In this document: piece by piece, positions 25,723 to 39,589 of the stretch
Layout: every line of letters starts with the position of its first letter
Position numbering within the stretch: position 1 is the first letter of the stretch
NCBI GenBank assembly: GCA_004154925.1
Contig: QJNS01000073.1
Coordinates: forward strand, 186,001 to 250,000
DNA: 64,000 bases
Direction: 5' to 3'
Source: Monosporascus cannonballus
Lineage: Eukaryota > Ascomycota > Sordariomycetes > Xylariales
Notes under the pieces: generated by a model
Told to the model about the DNA's origin: nothing
The model's input: the letters and a program-made list of their open reading frames with translations, nothing else
Database searches by the model: none
Made by a program: the position numbers and the translations under genes

Positions 25723-28700
25723 ATTATTCCCTTTTTTTAAATTATTAATTTTTAATAATATTATTATTAATTTTATATAACGCATTTTACAGATTTAATT
25801 ACGTATATTTGCCGATAATTTACCGTTATATTATATTATAAATAATTACCATAATAATTAATACGTATTATGTTACGTAATTAATTATGTTCCGTTTAAG
25901 TTTTTATTATAATACGTTTTTAACCTTATTTTATTTATTTTTTCTTTTTTTCCTTTTCGCGCCTATATTTTTATTTTTTTTACGTACGCGTTCCGTTCGG
26001 TTTTCTTTTTTTCTTTATTTTTATTTCGCCTTTTCCGTTTATTTTACATATTATTTCTATTTGTTATATTTTTTTTCGTAAAAAGTTTTAAAAAAAATAA
26101 TATTTTGATATTAAAAAGGATTAGGATTTTTTAACGTTATCCTTTTAATGCCGATAATAAAATAAATATTAATCGTTTTACAAACAGTAATAAGCCGTAT
26201 TATATTTACGTAATATAACGTTATTTTAATTACGGTACAATTTGCGTTTAAATTTTGCACGTTTTAAATTATATTATAATTAATTATTATTATAAGAGTT
26301 TTTGCGCAATAAATAATTATTTTTAATATTATCAATATCGTTATTTAATTTCCGTTTAAATTTTGATTATTTTTAAAAATATTACTTAAATAATTTTTTA
26401 ATTCGGTACCAATAATTAGGAATTAATCGACGAACTCGAAAAAACTTATATTACGGATATCTAATACGAACATTCCGACATAATTACGGTTAATTATTAA
26501 CTTAATATTTTTCGCAAAGCTAAATTCGCCCTTAACGTAATTATTATTAAAAAATATTATTTTTTAATATAATTAAAGTTAATTTCCGGTCGTCCGTTAT
26601 AATTACGGAAATCCAGTTTTAATACCGTTTTATAAATTTATAAACTTAAATCTTTTTTATAAATATTACGGTTCTTTTTTTATTATTCCGCAATTAATTT
26701 CCGATTAGGTATAATTTTAAGGTACCTTTATAAATAAAACAACTTTCGAAAGCCGTTATATCGTTACGTTTTCCGTTTATAAGTATTTTCCGCCCGTTTT
26801 CCGATATTTTAATAAAACTCTAATATTTATTAAAAATTATAATTAAAAAATAACTTTACCCGGCGAAACTATTACCAAATTTAAATACGTTAAACGTTTT
26901 AAGGACGGCGTTTTATTTTCGATTAATAATAAATTATATTCCGGTTATTTGGGGTTTATTTTTCATAAGGAATAAAATATTCCTAAATTCTTTTCAGATT
27001 TTACGTCCAGTAAATTTAATAAATATATTCGTTTTTTATTATCGTATATTTTTCAATTATTTTTCGATATTCCTATATTAGTTTTTTTAATACGTTTATT
27101 AAAAATTAATTAATATAAAACTTAATAATTAAACGCGAAATTTTATTTTGAAAATAAAAATTTAATTCCTTTTACGTTATTTACAAATTTCCGATTAATA
27201 TATAATAAAATAATTATTTATTAAAAGCTTAAAAGTAATTATATAATTAAGTAATATTTTAATACTAATATTTTAATTTTTTTAAAATTATTTTTTATAA
27301 TTTTTATAATTATTAGGCAATTAATTTTTAATCGAATTATTATTATCTTATAATTTTTAAATTATCTTATTTCTTATATATGTATTTAAATTTTTTTTAT
27401 AACGTTATAATATTTTAAATATATATTCGAAATACTTTCGGGATTTTTACGTATTATATTCGGCGGGCTAACCTTTTTATTTAATTAGGTATTTACGTTA
27501 CTTCCGGTTATTTCGGTAACGGACGATATCCTTTATTACCTATTTTTCTTATTTTTTATTAAATCCGGTAACGCTATTTATATATCGCCCGGTTTCCAGT
27601 TATATTACAGTTATAGTAAAAATATTAAAAATATATTATATATTCGTTAATATTTAAAAGGAAAAATTATTTTATATATTTAAAAGTTTATTTATTTTTT
27701 AATTATAACCCGGATATAAATAAATACGAACTCTGTATTTTTAAACTTAAAATATTTAATTAATAAATTTACTTATTATTTTAATTAAAATTTATAAACG
27801 TATAACGTTAATTATAATTTTTTTAGGTTATTATTATTTTTTCTTAATATTCGTATATTATTTAACGAATAACCGCTATTTTTAAGGCATTTCTTAATTT
27901 CTTATACTTATTTTTTAAATCTTTATAAAATGTATTTTATTATTTTTAAATAATACTTATATAAGGCTTCGAACGGAAAACGGCCGGTAAACGCGTTCCG
28001 TATATTATTATATATAAATTCCGTATTTCGTAATAATTTTATTTAATTATTTTAATATTTATTAACGTAATTACGGAAGTAATATTTTAGGATTTAATAA
28101 ATACGTTTTATTTACTTATCGGTTTACGGATAATAAATAATTAATGTTTGCCGTTTTATTTTTTGCTTTTTATAAAATTCCGCCTAAAATTAATTCGTTA
28201 ATAATTTATCTTTATTATTAATAATTCCGGTTAGCATATTAAATTTGCATTTAATTTTGTTATAAAATAATTAGGTTAATTCGGTTATAATTAAGGTTTT
28301 AACTGTAAAAATAAATAATTTTAATTTCGTAAAACGGTTGACGATTACCAGGATTACGTTATACTTTAACCCGTTAAAACCTAAGCTTTTAAGAAATCCT
28401 ATAATAAAATTTAACGAAATTTTTTAAAAAGGTTATTTAAATAACGGTAAAAATTATAATTATCCATATAGTTTATAACGTAACTTTATTATGCTTTAAT
28501 AATTCGGATATTACTTAATATATTTTCGGATATTGTTTGCTATATTTTCTTAATAAAAACTTTTGATTATTAGTTTTAGCGCACGGATATATTTTATATA
28601 TTTTGCCATTAAATTATTATAGTATTAATTAATTAATTATTTCCGTAAAATATTTTATAACGGGATTACGCATTTATTTTGATAATATAAAACTTTATTT

Positions 28701-29202
28701 AAGTCCAGGAAATATTTTTTGATTCTGGTTTGGCGTCCAATTATTCGTATTAACTTTATAATATTTAAGTCCTTAATTTATAACTTTTGAACTTAATTAT
28801 AAAATTATGAAAAAATTTTCGCCTAAAATACCGTTTCGTTTTTAAATAACTTTTTTATTAAAAAATGTAAAATATATTAATTATAAATAATAACTTTAAT
28901 ATTAATTTCGTCCTTTTTAAATTTTTCGGAATCCAATTATAATACGGTTATAATTTGTAATTATTATTATTTAACTGCTAATCGTATTATTATTACGATT
29001 CGCATTTTTATTGTTATTTGCAAACGATAAATTCGGCAAATATATAGTTTTTTATTTTTCTTTTTCTTTTGAAAACTTCTTATAATTATATAACGAAAAC
29101 TTTCCGTTTTTTTTACGCGGATAATAATTATTTAAGTTTTTATTACTTAAAATCTATTTAGGAATTTTACAACAAACGAATTTTGCGTTATTTTTATAAG
29201 GC

Positions 29203-29207
29203 TTTTT
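29203..29207. repeat. Target duplication of element A (TTTTT)
   Basis: TTTTT here and at 35865-35869 directly flank the LTRs of element A. Because it is a homopolymer in AT-rich DNA the match is weak evidence alone, but it agrees with the LTR ends. Confidence 0.5.
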
Positions 29208-29558
29208 TGTGACGGCTAGGCGGTTTAACCAACTATTAAACCTTAAGTCGACGGGTTTATGTTAACAGGAATATCGTGGGAATCTGAGCAATAAATATAG
29301 TAACGTATTATGTCTCGTAATACCAAGGATATTTTGGGTAACGAAATATTATTACAAACTAAAGTTATCTAAATTATAAAATTAATAAACATATATATCC
29401 TTTTCCTTTAGCTGGATTATTACCAGTAAGTTGGTAATCCGGCTTATTGGCTTACCACCAGTAAGCTGGTAATCCATTACATAACCTGATTCACTTAACT
29501 TTTTTGGCCTTTTCCGTTACAACCGTTTTTGGAGGCCGTAGCTTATTAGGTCGTAATA
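29208..29558 (-). repeat. LTR of element A (3' by sense), two internal repeat units
   Basis: Reads TGTGACGGCTAGG... to CGTAATA, a decayed TG...CA LTR. It has two copies of a roughly 34-base internal unit containing ACCAGTAAGCTGGT-type palindromes, against three in the partner LTR, which explains its shorter length of 351 bases. Confidence 0.85.
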
Positions 29559-32500
29559 CGATTTCCTTTTTTTCAAAATCTTGCCCTTGAGATTTCTTTT
29601 TTTTTAGTAAGTTTTTTCCATATACCTTTAATATGTTTTTCGATATATCCAAACGTCGTTTTCGTAAATCCGAATAGCAATTTACCTTAATTAATTTAAT
29701 TAAGTTCGAAAATTTTAACGTAATACCTTATTTTTTTATTTTATTCGGTAATTTAATTACCAAATAATGGATAGGGTTTTTCGTTATAAGGAATATGTCC
29801 GTCAAAGTCGTTCGTATAACGGAATAAAAATCCTTATTTCCATAATTAATCGCCAAATCGCAAAATCGAAAAGATTGAAAAAAAAAGCAAACGGCCGAAA
29901 AATCTTTATCTAAAACTTTTACGCGTTTTTTTTATACGTTATTAACGTTAATACCATTAATCTTAAGGTACGAAACTTATTAATCGTATCTTTTAATTTT
30001 TAGATAACTTTAATAACTTTACGTAATTAAAATCGGAATCCGTAATCGAAATTTAAACTTTAAAAAAATAAACGTTATTAATTAAAATACGATAAACCAA
30101 GGGCTTTTTTCTGTAAATCTTATAAATTGAAATATTATTATTTTACGTAATTCTGCCGTTATTAATAAAAATTCTTTAATAAGCGTTAAGCGTTAATAAG
30201 ATATTTGGCGAATTCCTAGGTATTTTCGGAATTTAGGTATTTTTTTATTTCATTAGATATTAAGTAAATCCGTTTTATTTTCGCATATTAAATATTTTCT
30301 TTATTTTATATATTTATTTGTTTTTTATTTTTACGTTATTTTATACCATATATATATTAATTATATTTATTATTAATTTAAATAAAAAAATATAAAAAAT
30401 TAAATAAAGTTTAATTTTTAATAAAAATTCTAATTAATAATAATTTTTTAAGATTTTTTTGGCGATTTTATATAAACCGATATATTTAAAATCGAATTTT
30501 TTATTAAATCGTTTTATTTAAATATTTTTATAACGAAAAAAACAATTTCCCTTTTTTCAAAAGTTAAATTTTTTAACATTTTTTAATTATAATATTTATT
30601 TATTTAATTTCGTACAAATTCTAATTTTATTTTTATTATTTAATATAATTATTATAATTATTTTATCGTAAAAATTATTTTAATATTAATTAAACCGTTA
30701 TTGCGCATTTTTTATAAACCTTTGGAATAAAACCAAAATACACGTTCGTAAATATTATCTTAATATTTTCGTAATAATTAATATTATAAGTTAATTAAGT
30801 AATTAATAATTTTTAACCTAATTATTTTATTCGTAATTAATATAATATTATAAATAAATTTCCAAAATTTAATTTATTTATTTTATTTATTTATCCGTTT
30901 AAAATTTAAATACGTTAAATAACTTATAATTTAAGCCGACTTATGCCATAAAGCTTTATTAAAACTTAAATACAAATATTAATCCTTTATTTAATATAAT
31001 TTTTATTAATAATCCGTATATATTAAAAATATATCTGAAAAAAATATATATTAATTATTCGGCGATTATATCCTTATAATATGGTAAAAAATAAGCAAAT
31101 TTTGTAAATCGGTCGACGATTACGAAAATATTATTATAATATATTCCGGTAATTAAATTTTTTAATATAAAAAATTTAATAATAAAGTTAAATATAATTA
31201 AATATTATAATTATTTTACGATTAATAATAATTATAATTTTCCGTATAGCTTATGTCGTCGAGCCTTTATTTTAACGCAAATATCGTATTACCGTATAAT
31301 TTTTATATCGTTAATTTTATTTTAAAAAAAATATATGCATTAAAATTGTTTTAAGGTTTTATAAATCCTTAAATATCCATATAATTAATATTCGTATATT
31401 TTTCGTATTAAACTTTTTTAATATTGTTTTGGAACTTATATTTTATTCGTTTTTTGGTTTTCTGGGAAATTATCGTTATATTATTAAATTTTCTAATATA
31501 TATCGAAAGGTATTACCCGAATTGTCGTAATCTGTTATAAACGTAAATATTTTTGTATAATAATATCAAAAATTATATGGCTAATTTTAATTAAATTTCT
31601 TTCAAGGTTTAATTATTTGCTTAAAGTATTTGCTTTGTTATTTTTTTAATTTTTTTTATGGATAATAACGAAATCGAAATTCGCCAATTTTTTCGCGTAA
31701 CGATATTATTATTTTGTAAATTCCTTAATTATAATAAATTAAGTAAAACTTTAATAATCCGTATAGGCCTTAACTTAATACAAATTTCCTTCTAAAAAAT
31801 TCCTAAACTCCTAAAATGCCATAATAATAACCATAAATTCCTTATTTGGAATATTATAATTAAGCTTAATTCCTTTTAACTTATATAAAAAAATATAATA
31901 AGGTATAATTTGCCTTAATTATTTCGCTATCCGATTATTACGTTTAACGCATAATCCGAAATATCGGTTTTTAATTTAACAGGGCGGTTTAAATTATACA
32001 TAATTAATATTAGTTTATTGGTAATTATATTCTTAATATTATAAAATGTTTTTTCCGTATTTGGCGTTTATTTAAATATTTTTTGTAAGATTTATTAAAA
32101 ATAATATTATTTTATTAAAGTTTCGGATAAATTTCCTGTAATAGTTAACAAATTTAAGAAATACCTATATCTCCTTAACCGTTATTAATATTTATTATTT
32201 TATAATTATAGCGATTTTTTTAAGGTTTATCCTAATATATCCTAAGGTAATAATATATTTTAAATATTTTATTTCCCGTATATGGAATTAATTCTTTTTT
32301 GCGTTAATCAGTAACTTTAGGTTTTATAAAGCTTAAAAAACTGTATAAACGTATTTTATATATATTTTTTTGGTTTTCGAAAAAATAAGAATATCGTCGA
32401 AATAACATACGATGAAAATATTAAGGTATTTCCGTAGTATATGGTTAATTATTTGCTAAACAGTTATTAATACGTTTGTAAATCCTATTAATATAACTAA

Positions 32501-35479
32501 ATATTTAAATAATCCGTATTTCGTCTTAAAGGTTATTTTTTATTTATATTTTTTTAATCCTAATAAAATCATATTTATTTTTAAGATTAAATATAATAAA
32601 CTATTTATTTCCGTAAAATTAATCTTTTATTTCCGTAATCAGAGATCATAATATTTAATCTTTAATAATAACGTCGTTTAATTATTAATAATTAATTACA
32701 AATCGTAATTTCCCATTTTTTTAATACGAAAAATATTAAATATCTTACTGGTAATTTCGAAAATCGAATTTATCTTTTTTATAGCCAATCTTCCAGGTAT
32801 TTTCTGAAAATACGTAATTCGTTTTTATTAAAATTATAAATAAGGTAAAAATTTGTCGAAAATCTTTTTTTAAAAATTATTTCATAATTTTATTCGCTAT
32901 ATTCCGATAATTTCGTATCGAATTCCTTTTTAAAAAACTGTTTATATTTATAGTATTATAATAACATATTAATCAAATCTTTTAATTCCTAAAGTTATTA
33001 TTTTTATTATTCTAAATTATTATTTAATTACTTTAATTTCACTTTAATAATAATAACGATACGTCGTATTTTTTAATGCCCGTTTTTTTATATTTTGTTC
33101 CTTTAGGTAATAAGGTATTTATCGTATTTTTATACTTATATTCGTTATTATTATTAATCAAATATTAAAATTTTAATTCTTTTTTTTTATTTATTAATAA
33201 AAAATAAAATAAATTTTACCTAACCAGTTCCGCCGTTAATCAAAATTCCTAATTAACGTATCCATAGTAATCCTAAGATTATATTATAATTCCTAAATAA
33301 AACGATATCAAAATTAACCGTTTAATATTATTTTTTAACAAAAATCTCGAAATAATTAATTTCGCATATAACTTTTCCGTTATCGTAAACGAATTCCTAA
33401 CTTTCGACATTCGTTATTATATATGGTTTTAACTTATATCTTTATAATAATTTAAATTTATTAATTACATTTAGTACAATATAATTTCCGCCCAAAGTTC
33501 CGTAACCCATTATTACGGTATACCAATACGTTCCAATTCGTATGTTTAACGTAATAAGGTCGTTAATATCTCCTATCGTCATATTTAAAACCCTTTTTGG
33601 GAATTCCCTTTAATTTCTTTAGCTTTCGTTATTTTGTAATTTCTTTATAAATAACTTTTTTTTTAACCTTTATTCGAATTTATCGAACTTTACTTATGTT
33701 TTTTCGTTTAGCGCGTTAAGTTGCTATATCTGTCGTTATTATCGGCATATTATTCTTTCGAACCGTATTAATTATTCTTAGTTTTTTTGCAATTCTTTTA
33801 CTTATTAAATAAATTATTTTCTTATATTTGTAATTATATCCTATTATACGTTATTTTAATTATTATTCCAGAAACCTTTTATAAACTAACGTATTTCTTT
33901 TTTAATAACATTTTTTTAGGAATCCGTAATAAATATTAATTAAAAATAAAGGTCTGTAATAACTTTTTAACAATATTCTTTTACCGTATGCTGGATTAAT
34001 TCTTTTTCCGTTTAATAATTATATTATCTATAATAACAAAAGGGGTTTTTTTACGGGTATTATTTTCTTTTAAATTAACTTTTTATTTCGGCTAATTATT
34101 AAATATTTCTTAAGGCTATAATTCGAAATTATTAATATTATTATTTATTATTTTTATTATATCCGGTACAATTTAAAAAATCGAATCCCTTATAATATAT
34201 GCGGGTAATTTGTACGTAAATATATTATTTCCATTTTTCGTAATCGGGGTATTTTCGTCGTCGACAATATATAGCATATATTTTACCATATCGATCGGGT
34301 ATTCCGGGATAAATTTCTTTTATTTAATTCTAATATTTGCATAATTATTCTTATAATACCTTTTATTATATTCGCGTTATTTATTAAGTTAACTTTTTAC
34401 CTTTTTGTATTTTTCGTTAAATTTCTTATCGTAATAATTCTTATTAAACCTTTTACTTAAAACCTAATACGTATTTGGCTTGGATTATATTAATAATTTT
34501 ATTATCGTTTCCTTAAATATTCCTGGATTTTTTTTCCGATATAGGGATTTAGTTATCCTATTATAACTTTTTAGGCTTTTTATATTTATAAGCCTTATAT
34601 CCCATTTTACCATAATTAAAATATTTAATTTGGTTTAAATTTTATTTGTGGGTAACGCCGAATTCCATAAGTTTTAACGCCGTTGTATAAAAAATAAAAG
34701 GTGCGTTTCGTTTTTTCCCTTAATTAAATTTATATTCCGAACGTAAAACGTAATAATTTTTTTATCGTTTTTCAAATTGTCGGTTATTAATTTTAATTAT
34801 TTTTGCGATATATCGATTTAAAATAATTAATCGTTCGATCCGAATAATCTTATTTTTTATATTATTTTTTAACCTTTTTTAAAATATATTAATAAAGGTA
34901 TTAATTTTATTATTTCTTTATCCGGCCTTAGCTGCAAAACTTTTAAAAATTACGGCATACTTAAATATAAATCTTTTTTATCGGAATTATAAAAATTATT
35001 AAGCCGTTAATCGTTTTTTATCCGGATTACCGAAATTATCGCATATTTTATTTTCGAAATTAATATAAATTAAAAAGATTTTATTAATAAAATCCTTTTT
35101 ATTTATTTTTTTTATTTCCAGGAAATTTTTTATAATAAGCTTAAACTAATTAATTATATTTCTTATTAAGCATATTTTTACAATTAAAACTATATCCGTT
35201 AAATCGTTAAGGTTTAAAAAATGAAAATAAATTCGTACCTAAATTAAAAAAGTTTAAAGGTTGCTTTTTTTTATCATAAGGTTCTGGCTTTTTTGACTTT
35301 ATACGGGCGAAAAAGGGTTAGGCAGATAACGTAGCCCTAAATTGTCGAATTTCTTTCTCCAGTTCTCGAATTCGAACCTAAAACTGCTAAATAAGGGTTT
35401 CTTAAATGCTGGTCGATATTTTAACAATATTAAATATTACTCAAAATTTAATAATATTATTAAACAAAAACTTATAACG
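29559..35479 (-). pseudogene. gag-pol relic of Gypsy element A
   Basis: Minus-strand decayed gag-pol. Order on the minus strand is gag with a CCHC-like knuckle (about 34.6 kb), protease region, reverse transcriptase (about 32.8-32.1 kb), RNase H, integrase core (about 31.1-30.9 kb) and a chromodomain end nearest 29.6-30.3 kb. Recognition rests on alignment by eye with element B, whose motifs are clearer. Stops are found every few codons and no protein is possible. Confidence 0.75.
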
Positions 35480-35864
35480 TATAACGGCTAAACGGTTTAA
35501 CTAATTATTAAACCTTAAGTCGACGGGTTTATGTTAACAAAAATATCATAAAAATCTAAATAATAAATATAATAACGTATTACGTCTTATAATACCAAAA
35601 GTACTTTAGGTAACGAAATATTATTGTAAGCTAAAGTTATTTAAATTATGGAATTAATAAATATATATATCCTTTTTTTTAGCTGGATTATTACCAATAA
35701 GTTAATAATCCGGCTTACTTGTTCACTACCAATAAGCTGGTAATCCGGCTCACTGGCTCACCACCAGTGAACTGGTGATCCATCACGTAACCTGATCCAC
35801 ATAGTTTTCTTGGCCTTCTCCGTTACGACCGTTCCTGGAGGCCGTAGCTTGTCAGATCGTAACA
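35480..35864 (-). repeat. LTR of element A (5' by sense), three internal repeat units
   Basis: 385 bases matching 29208-29558, with transition-only differences such as TGTGACGG against TATAACGG. The last 120 bases (about 35745-35864) keep near-normal composition and intact CpA sites, as if spared from RIP. Confidence 0.85.
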
Positions 35865-38800
35865 TTTTTACCCTTTTATAATATTTTAAATTACGTTATA
35901 TATTTATAACCGTTTTCCGTACGTTTTTCGGCATATTATTTATAAATCTGAATTTTTTAAATAATATAAGAATTACGTTTTTATACGTAATTTCCCTTAA
36001 TATATAATCCGGGCATTTAAATAGCTTATCCGCCAGGTTAACGGCGTCCGGTTGGTATTAAATTTTAAAATTAAATTACGCAAAACGGTAAATTTATCGG
36101 GCTAACTTTCCCTTAAGGTTACGCGCCGGCGCCTTTATTATATTTTTAACGTTATATAATTAATAAATATCAGGAAAAATTTTTCCGTATTTTTAAAGTA
36201 TTATTATTAATATTTTAAATCTTTTATAATTATTAATAATTTTTATTATTTTGTAATTTATCGTTTTTAATTAGATTTAACTTTCGTAATTAATATATAA
36301 TTAAGTATTAATACTTTTCGTATTTTTATAAAAATATTTTTAATATAACTTTTACCGAAACGTTTATTTTAATCCTGATATTTTTGGCATTATCTTAATA
36401 TCGGAAAATGGTTGCCGATTAAAAGGTATTTTTTAAGTTTTAAAACGTTTTTTTAATTTTCTCGGGTTACTTAAATTTTATTCCTTTATTTTTACTTTAC
36501 GTTTTTTTTAAAAAACTTAATAATAAATTCGGTAATACGTAAATAATAGGTAATAAATTTCCGATAAAACTTCCTAAATTCCAAAAATACTTAAATATTA
36601 TAAATTAATTTTAATTTTGGTTACGTTTTGATAATATCGACCTGTCGGGGGTCCATTTCTATACTGTTAGTATTAATTATAAATTTTAAAAATTTTATTT
36701 CTTTTAAATAAATTCGTATTTGGACGTTTTAATAAATATTTAATATTATAATAACTATTTATAATTTAGCTAAAAATATTTTGCATATTCTTTTTCGTTA
36801 TCCGAATAAATACTAATATTATATAAATATATTACGTATATATAGTTAATTAATTTAATTAATATTTTATGCGTATAAATTTAAAATATAATTAACGTAT
36901 TAATAAAATTAAATAATATAACCGTATATTTGAATTATTTATACCGCGTTCAGAAAACGGTTTTTTATTAATCGCCTTTTTTAATTTTAATATAATAATA
37001 AATATTTTTAAAATTAATTTTCGAAAATACCTTAATTAACTTTAAGCGATTTATTATTTCTCAAATTAAAGGTAAAAGGTATCGGTTTTTTATTGTTACC
37101 CGATTTAGCCCCTTATAATTAAAGTATAATTAGAAATTACCGTTTTTTTAAGCATAAATAATATTAATACCTTTATGTCCGTTTTCCAATAACGTATCCG
37201 GCCTACTTTTAGGTTTTTTCGGATATATTTTTCGAAGTTTTTTTTGGGTTTCCGAAATAAAGTAAATTAGGCCGAATAAAGGCGTTTTCCTTAAGATTAA
37301 ATTTATTATATATTTTGCCCTTAATAATTAAAATATCTTTTTCGTTATTTTTTCGGAATATATTCGCCGGAAATTCTTTAAATATATAAAAAAGTTAGTT
37401 ATTCCTTATTTTTGTTATTTTCCGAATCCCGGAATATTTAGTTTTTTGGTTAAATTTATTAAATTAACGGTATAAATTTGCTTACCGGAAAATATTAAGT
37501 TTGCTATTTTTTATTTATTAACTTTTTATAATAATTCGTATAATTATTAATATATAATTATATGTAGCAGAATTTTTAATTTATTTATTCCGAATTTGGA
37601 TAATAAAAAATCGGGCGTTTTCCGATTACGGTATATTACAAAATAAATTTATTTAAATTTTCGTTCGTTCCCGTTATTATTTATTATGTTAATAAAAATT
37701 TCGTAAACCCCATAATACTTAATATATATGCCGTTAACGCTAATAAAACTTAAAATATTTACGGAAATTGGTTAAAGGTTAAGTTTTTTCGTTAACTTTT
37801 TACTTATAATATTTATTTGTACTCCGGTATTTATATTTATTTGTACTGTTATATCCCCCGTACCTTTTTTAATAAATATTTTCCTTTTAAAGGGCGGCTG
37901 TATTCCGATTATCCTGTAATTATTAGCCGAAATGAACTAGATGTATACGTTTATTCCGGTTCCTTTTTTGGGTTTACGTTTAGGGATTAATTTGATTTAT
38001 CGTTATATATTATGACGTTTTGTACGGCCTTCGGAAATCGGTTTCCGTATAATTAAGATAATAAGGTTTTCGTATACCATTTTAATTTGTAATTTACCTT
38101 TCTGTAACTTAGCTTTTTATAATTATAACATTTAAATAAGCCCTTATAAAAATTAATAATATTAAGTTATACGGATTTATTCCGATCGGAATTAAATCGG
38201 TAATTATTTGCCTTCCGAATATAAGAACGTTTACGGTCCTTATTATTTTTATATAGCGTTTTTAATTTATTTTAATAATTCTTTTTCCTGAAAACATTAA
38301 AATGAGATCGTTTATTTTTGTTAATATTTTTGGCAGAAAATAATTGGTTTTTTTTCGTTTTTTTTACACATTCTAATAACGTTTTGCCTTATTTATTACG
38401 TTATTAATTCGTTTTAACTTAACGTTTTTTTATAACAAAGTATTTCGTAACCTTAATATTAATTTGTAAAAATAATTAAAAGCAAAAGGTTTATTATTCC
38501 GATTATCCTCCGAACTAAAGGCATTTATAAATTTTATTTTATAAATTAAAAGCCTTTATTTAACGTAAAAGTTTAATAACGATTAATTAAATTGTTATTA
38601 TAATTCCATAAATTATTTTTTATATTTTTTATCGAAAAAGTTAGGATTTATGTAATTTTTCTTAATAAAAGTCCATAAATTTTCCATTTTTAATTTTTTT
38701 TCGTAATTAAAATAATTAAACGTAACGCGGTATAATCTTTATGCGCTTATAATAAAAATATCTATATGGCCCATAATTTATTAAATATAAGTAAAAATAT

Positions 38801-39378
38801 TTTGTTTTAATTTTTCGGCATAAGTTTCCGTAATAACTTTTATTTAATCTTTTTTTTAATTAACGCGTATTTGGAAAATTTCCAATAATTATAATGCGGT
38901 ATTTATTTATCGCCTTTAGGCTTTTACGACGATATCGTAATTAACTTATAAAACTTTATTTTTTCAACTTATATTATTATTTATTATTCGGCTAATTATC
39001 GGAATAATTCCAAATATCATTCGTTTTCTTAACGAATAATTTTTAAAATCTGGTTATTATTAAATATTTTAACCTTTTTTTACTTTAAATTCCGGAATGC
39101 GTTCGTTATATTACGTCCGTTTTCCGACCGTTTAATTAACGGTTATCGGGATACGTCCTTATTATATATATAAGGGGATTTAGGATTCCAAGAACCATAA
39201 TATTTTGCTCGTTAAGGTTCCGTTATAAGCTTTTTCGCCTATTCTCATACCTTAATCAATCGTTTGTCGGTTAGGTTCCGATCGGCGGTTTTTTCGACTA
39301 GTAACCTAGGTTCGTTTTGCAATTAGCGAACTTTGCTTTTAATAATTATTGCGTTATTTTCCATAATAAATAAAAAAT

Positions 39379-39584
39379 TATAAAATAATGGATAACTGTG
39401 AATTAAATAAGGTAATGTCCGATTAATCGTAAAGTAGATTTTAAGAAATAAATATATTAAGTTATTTCCATCTGGCATTTCTTATTAGCTGCCAGATAGT
39501 GGATTTATACTAGTAAGTAAGTCGATAGCTGATCGGTGGCTGGTCGGCTACCAGCCTTATCCTTATAGGGGCTGTATTCTCATA
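39379..39584 (-). repeat. LTR of element C (right, 5' LTR by sense)
   Basis: Partner of 25517-25722 with identical length. Its right half (about 39460-39584) is again less AT-rich than its surroundings. It is followed by the TTTTC duplication at 39585-39589. Confidence 0.75.
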
Positions 39585-39589
39585 TTTTC

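Larger units (their letters stand above)
29208..35864 (-). mobile_element. Ty3/Gypsy chromodomain retrotransposon A, RIP-decayed
   Basis: 6.66-kb element nested in element C, with LTRs at 29208-29558 and 35480-35864. The coding sense is minus: a ruined zinc-knuckle gag segment near 34.6 kb, reverse transcriptase near 32.1-32.8 kb and the integrase core near 30.9-31.1 kb all mirror the same landmarks of element B on the plus strand. It belongs to the same family as B, in opposite orientation and about 9.6 kb away. All frames are interrupted by many stops, and the differences from B are overwhelmingly transitions. It cannot be active. Confidence 0.85.
25517..39584 (-). mobile_element. Ty3/Gypsy-type LTR retrotransposon C, RIP-decayed, hosting element A
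   Basis: Bounded by 206-base LTRs at 25517-25722 and 39379-39584 with 5-base flanking duplications. Subtracting nested element A leaves about 7.4 kb, a normal Gypsy length. Coding remains read on the minus strand: a CCHC-like knuckle remnant near 38.1 kb (cysteines partly turned to Tyr), reverse-transcriptase palm and thumb remnants near 36.6-37.0 kb, and the presumed integrase end between 25.7 and 29.2 kb. Every frame is full of stops. CpA and TpG are almost absent while CpG persists, the RIP signature. It sits inside the hAT-like insertion. Confidence 0.72.

Noticed and set aside
25887..26081. Phe/Tyr-rich 64-codon frame resembling a membrane protein
   Set aside because: Composition reflects T-rich RIP-mutated DNA inside element C, not a true transmembrane protein.
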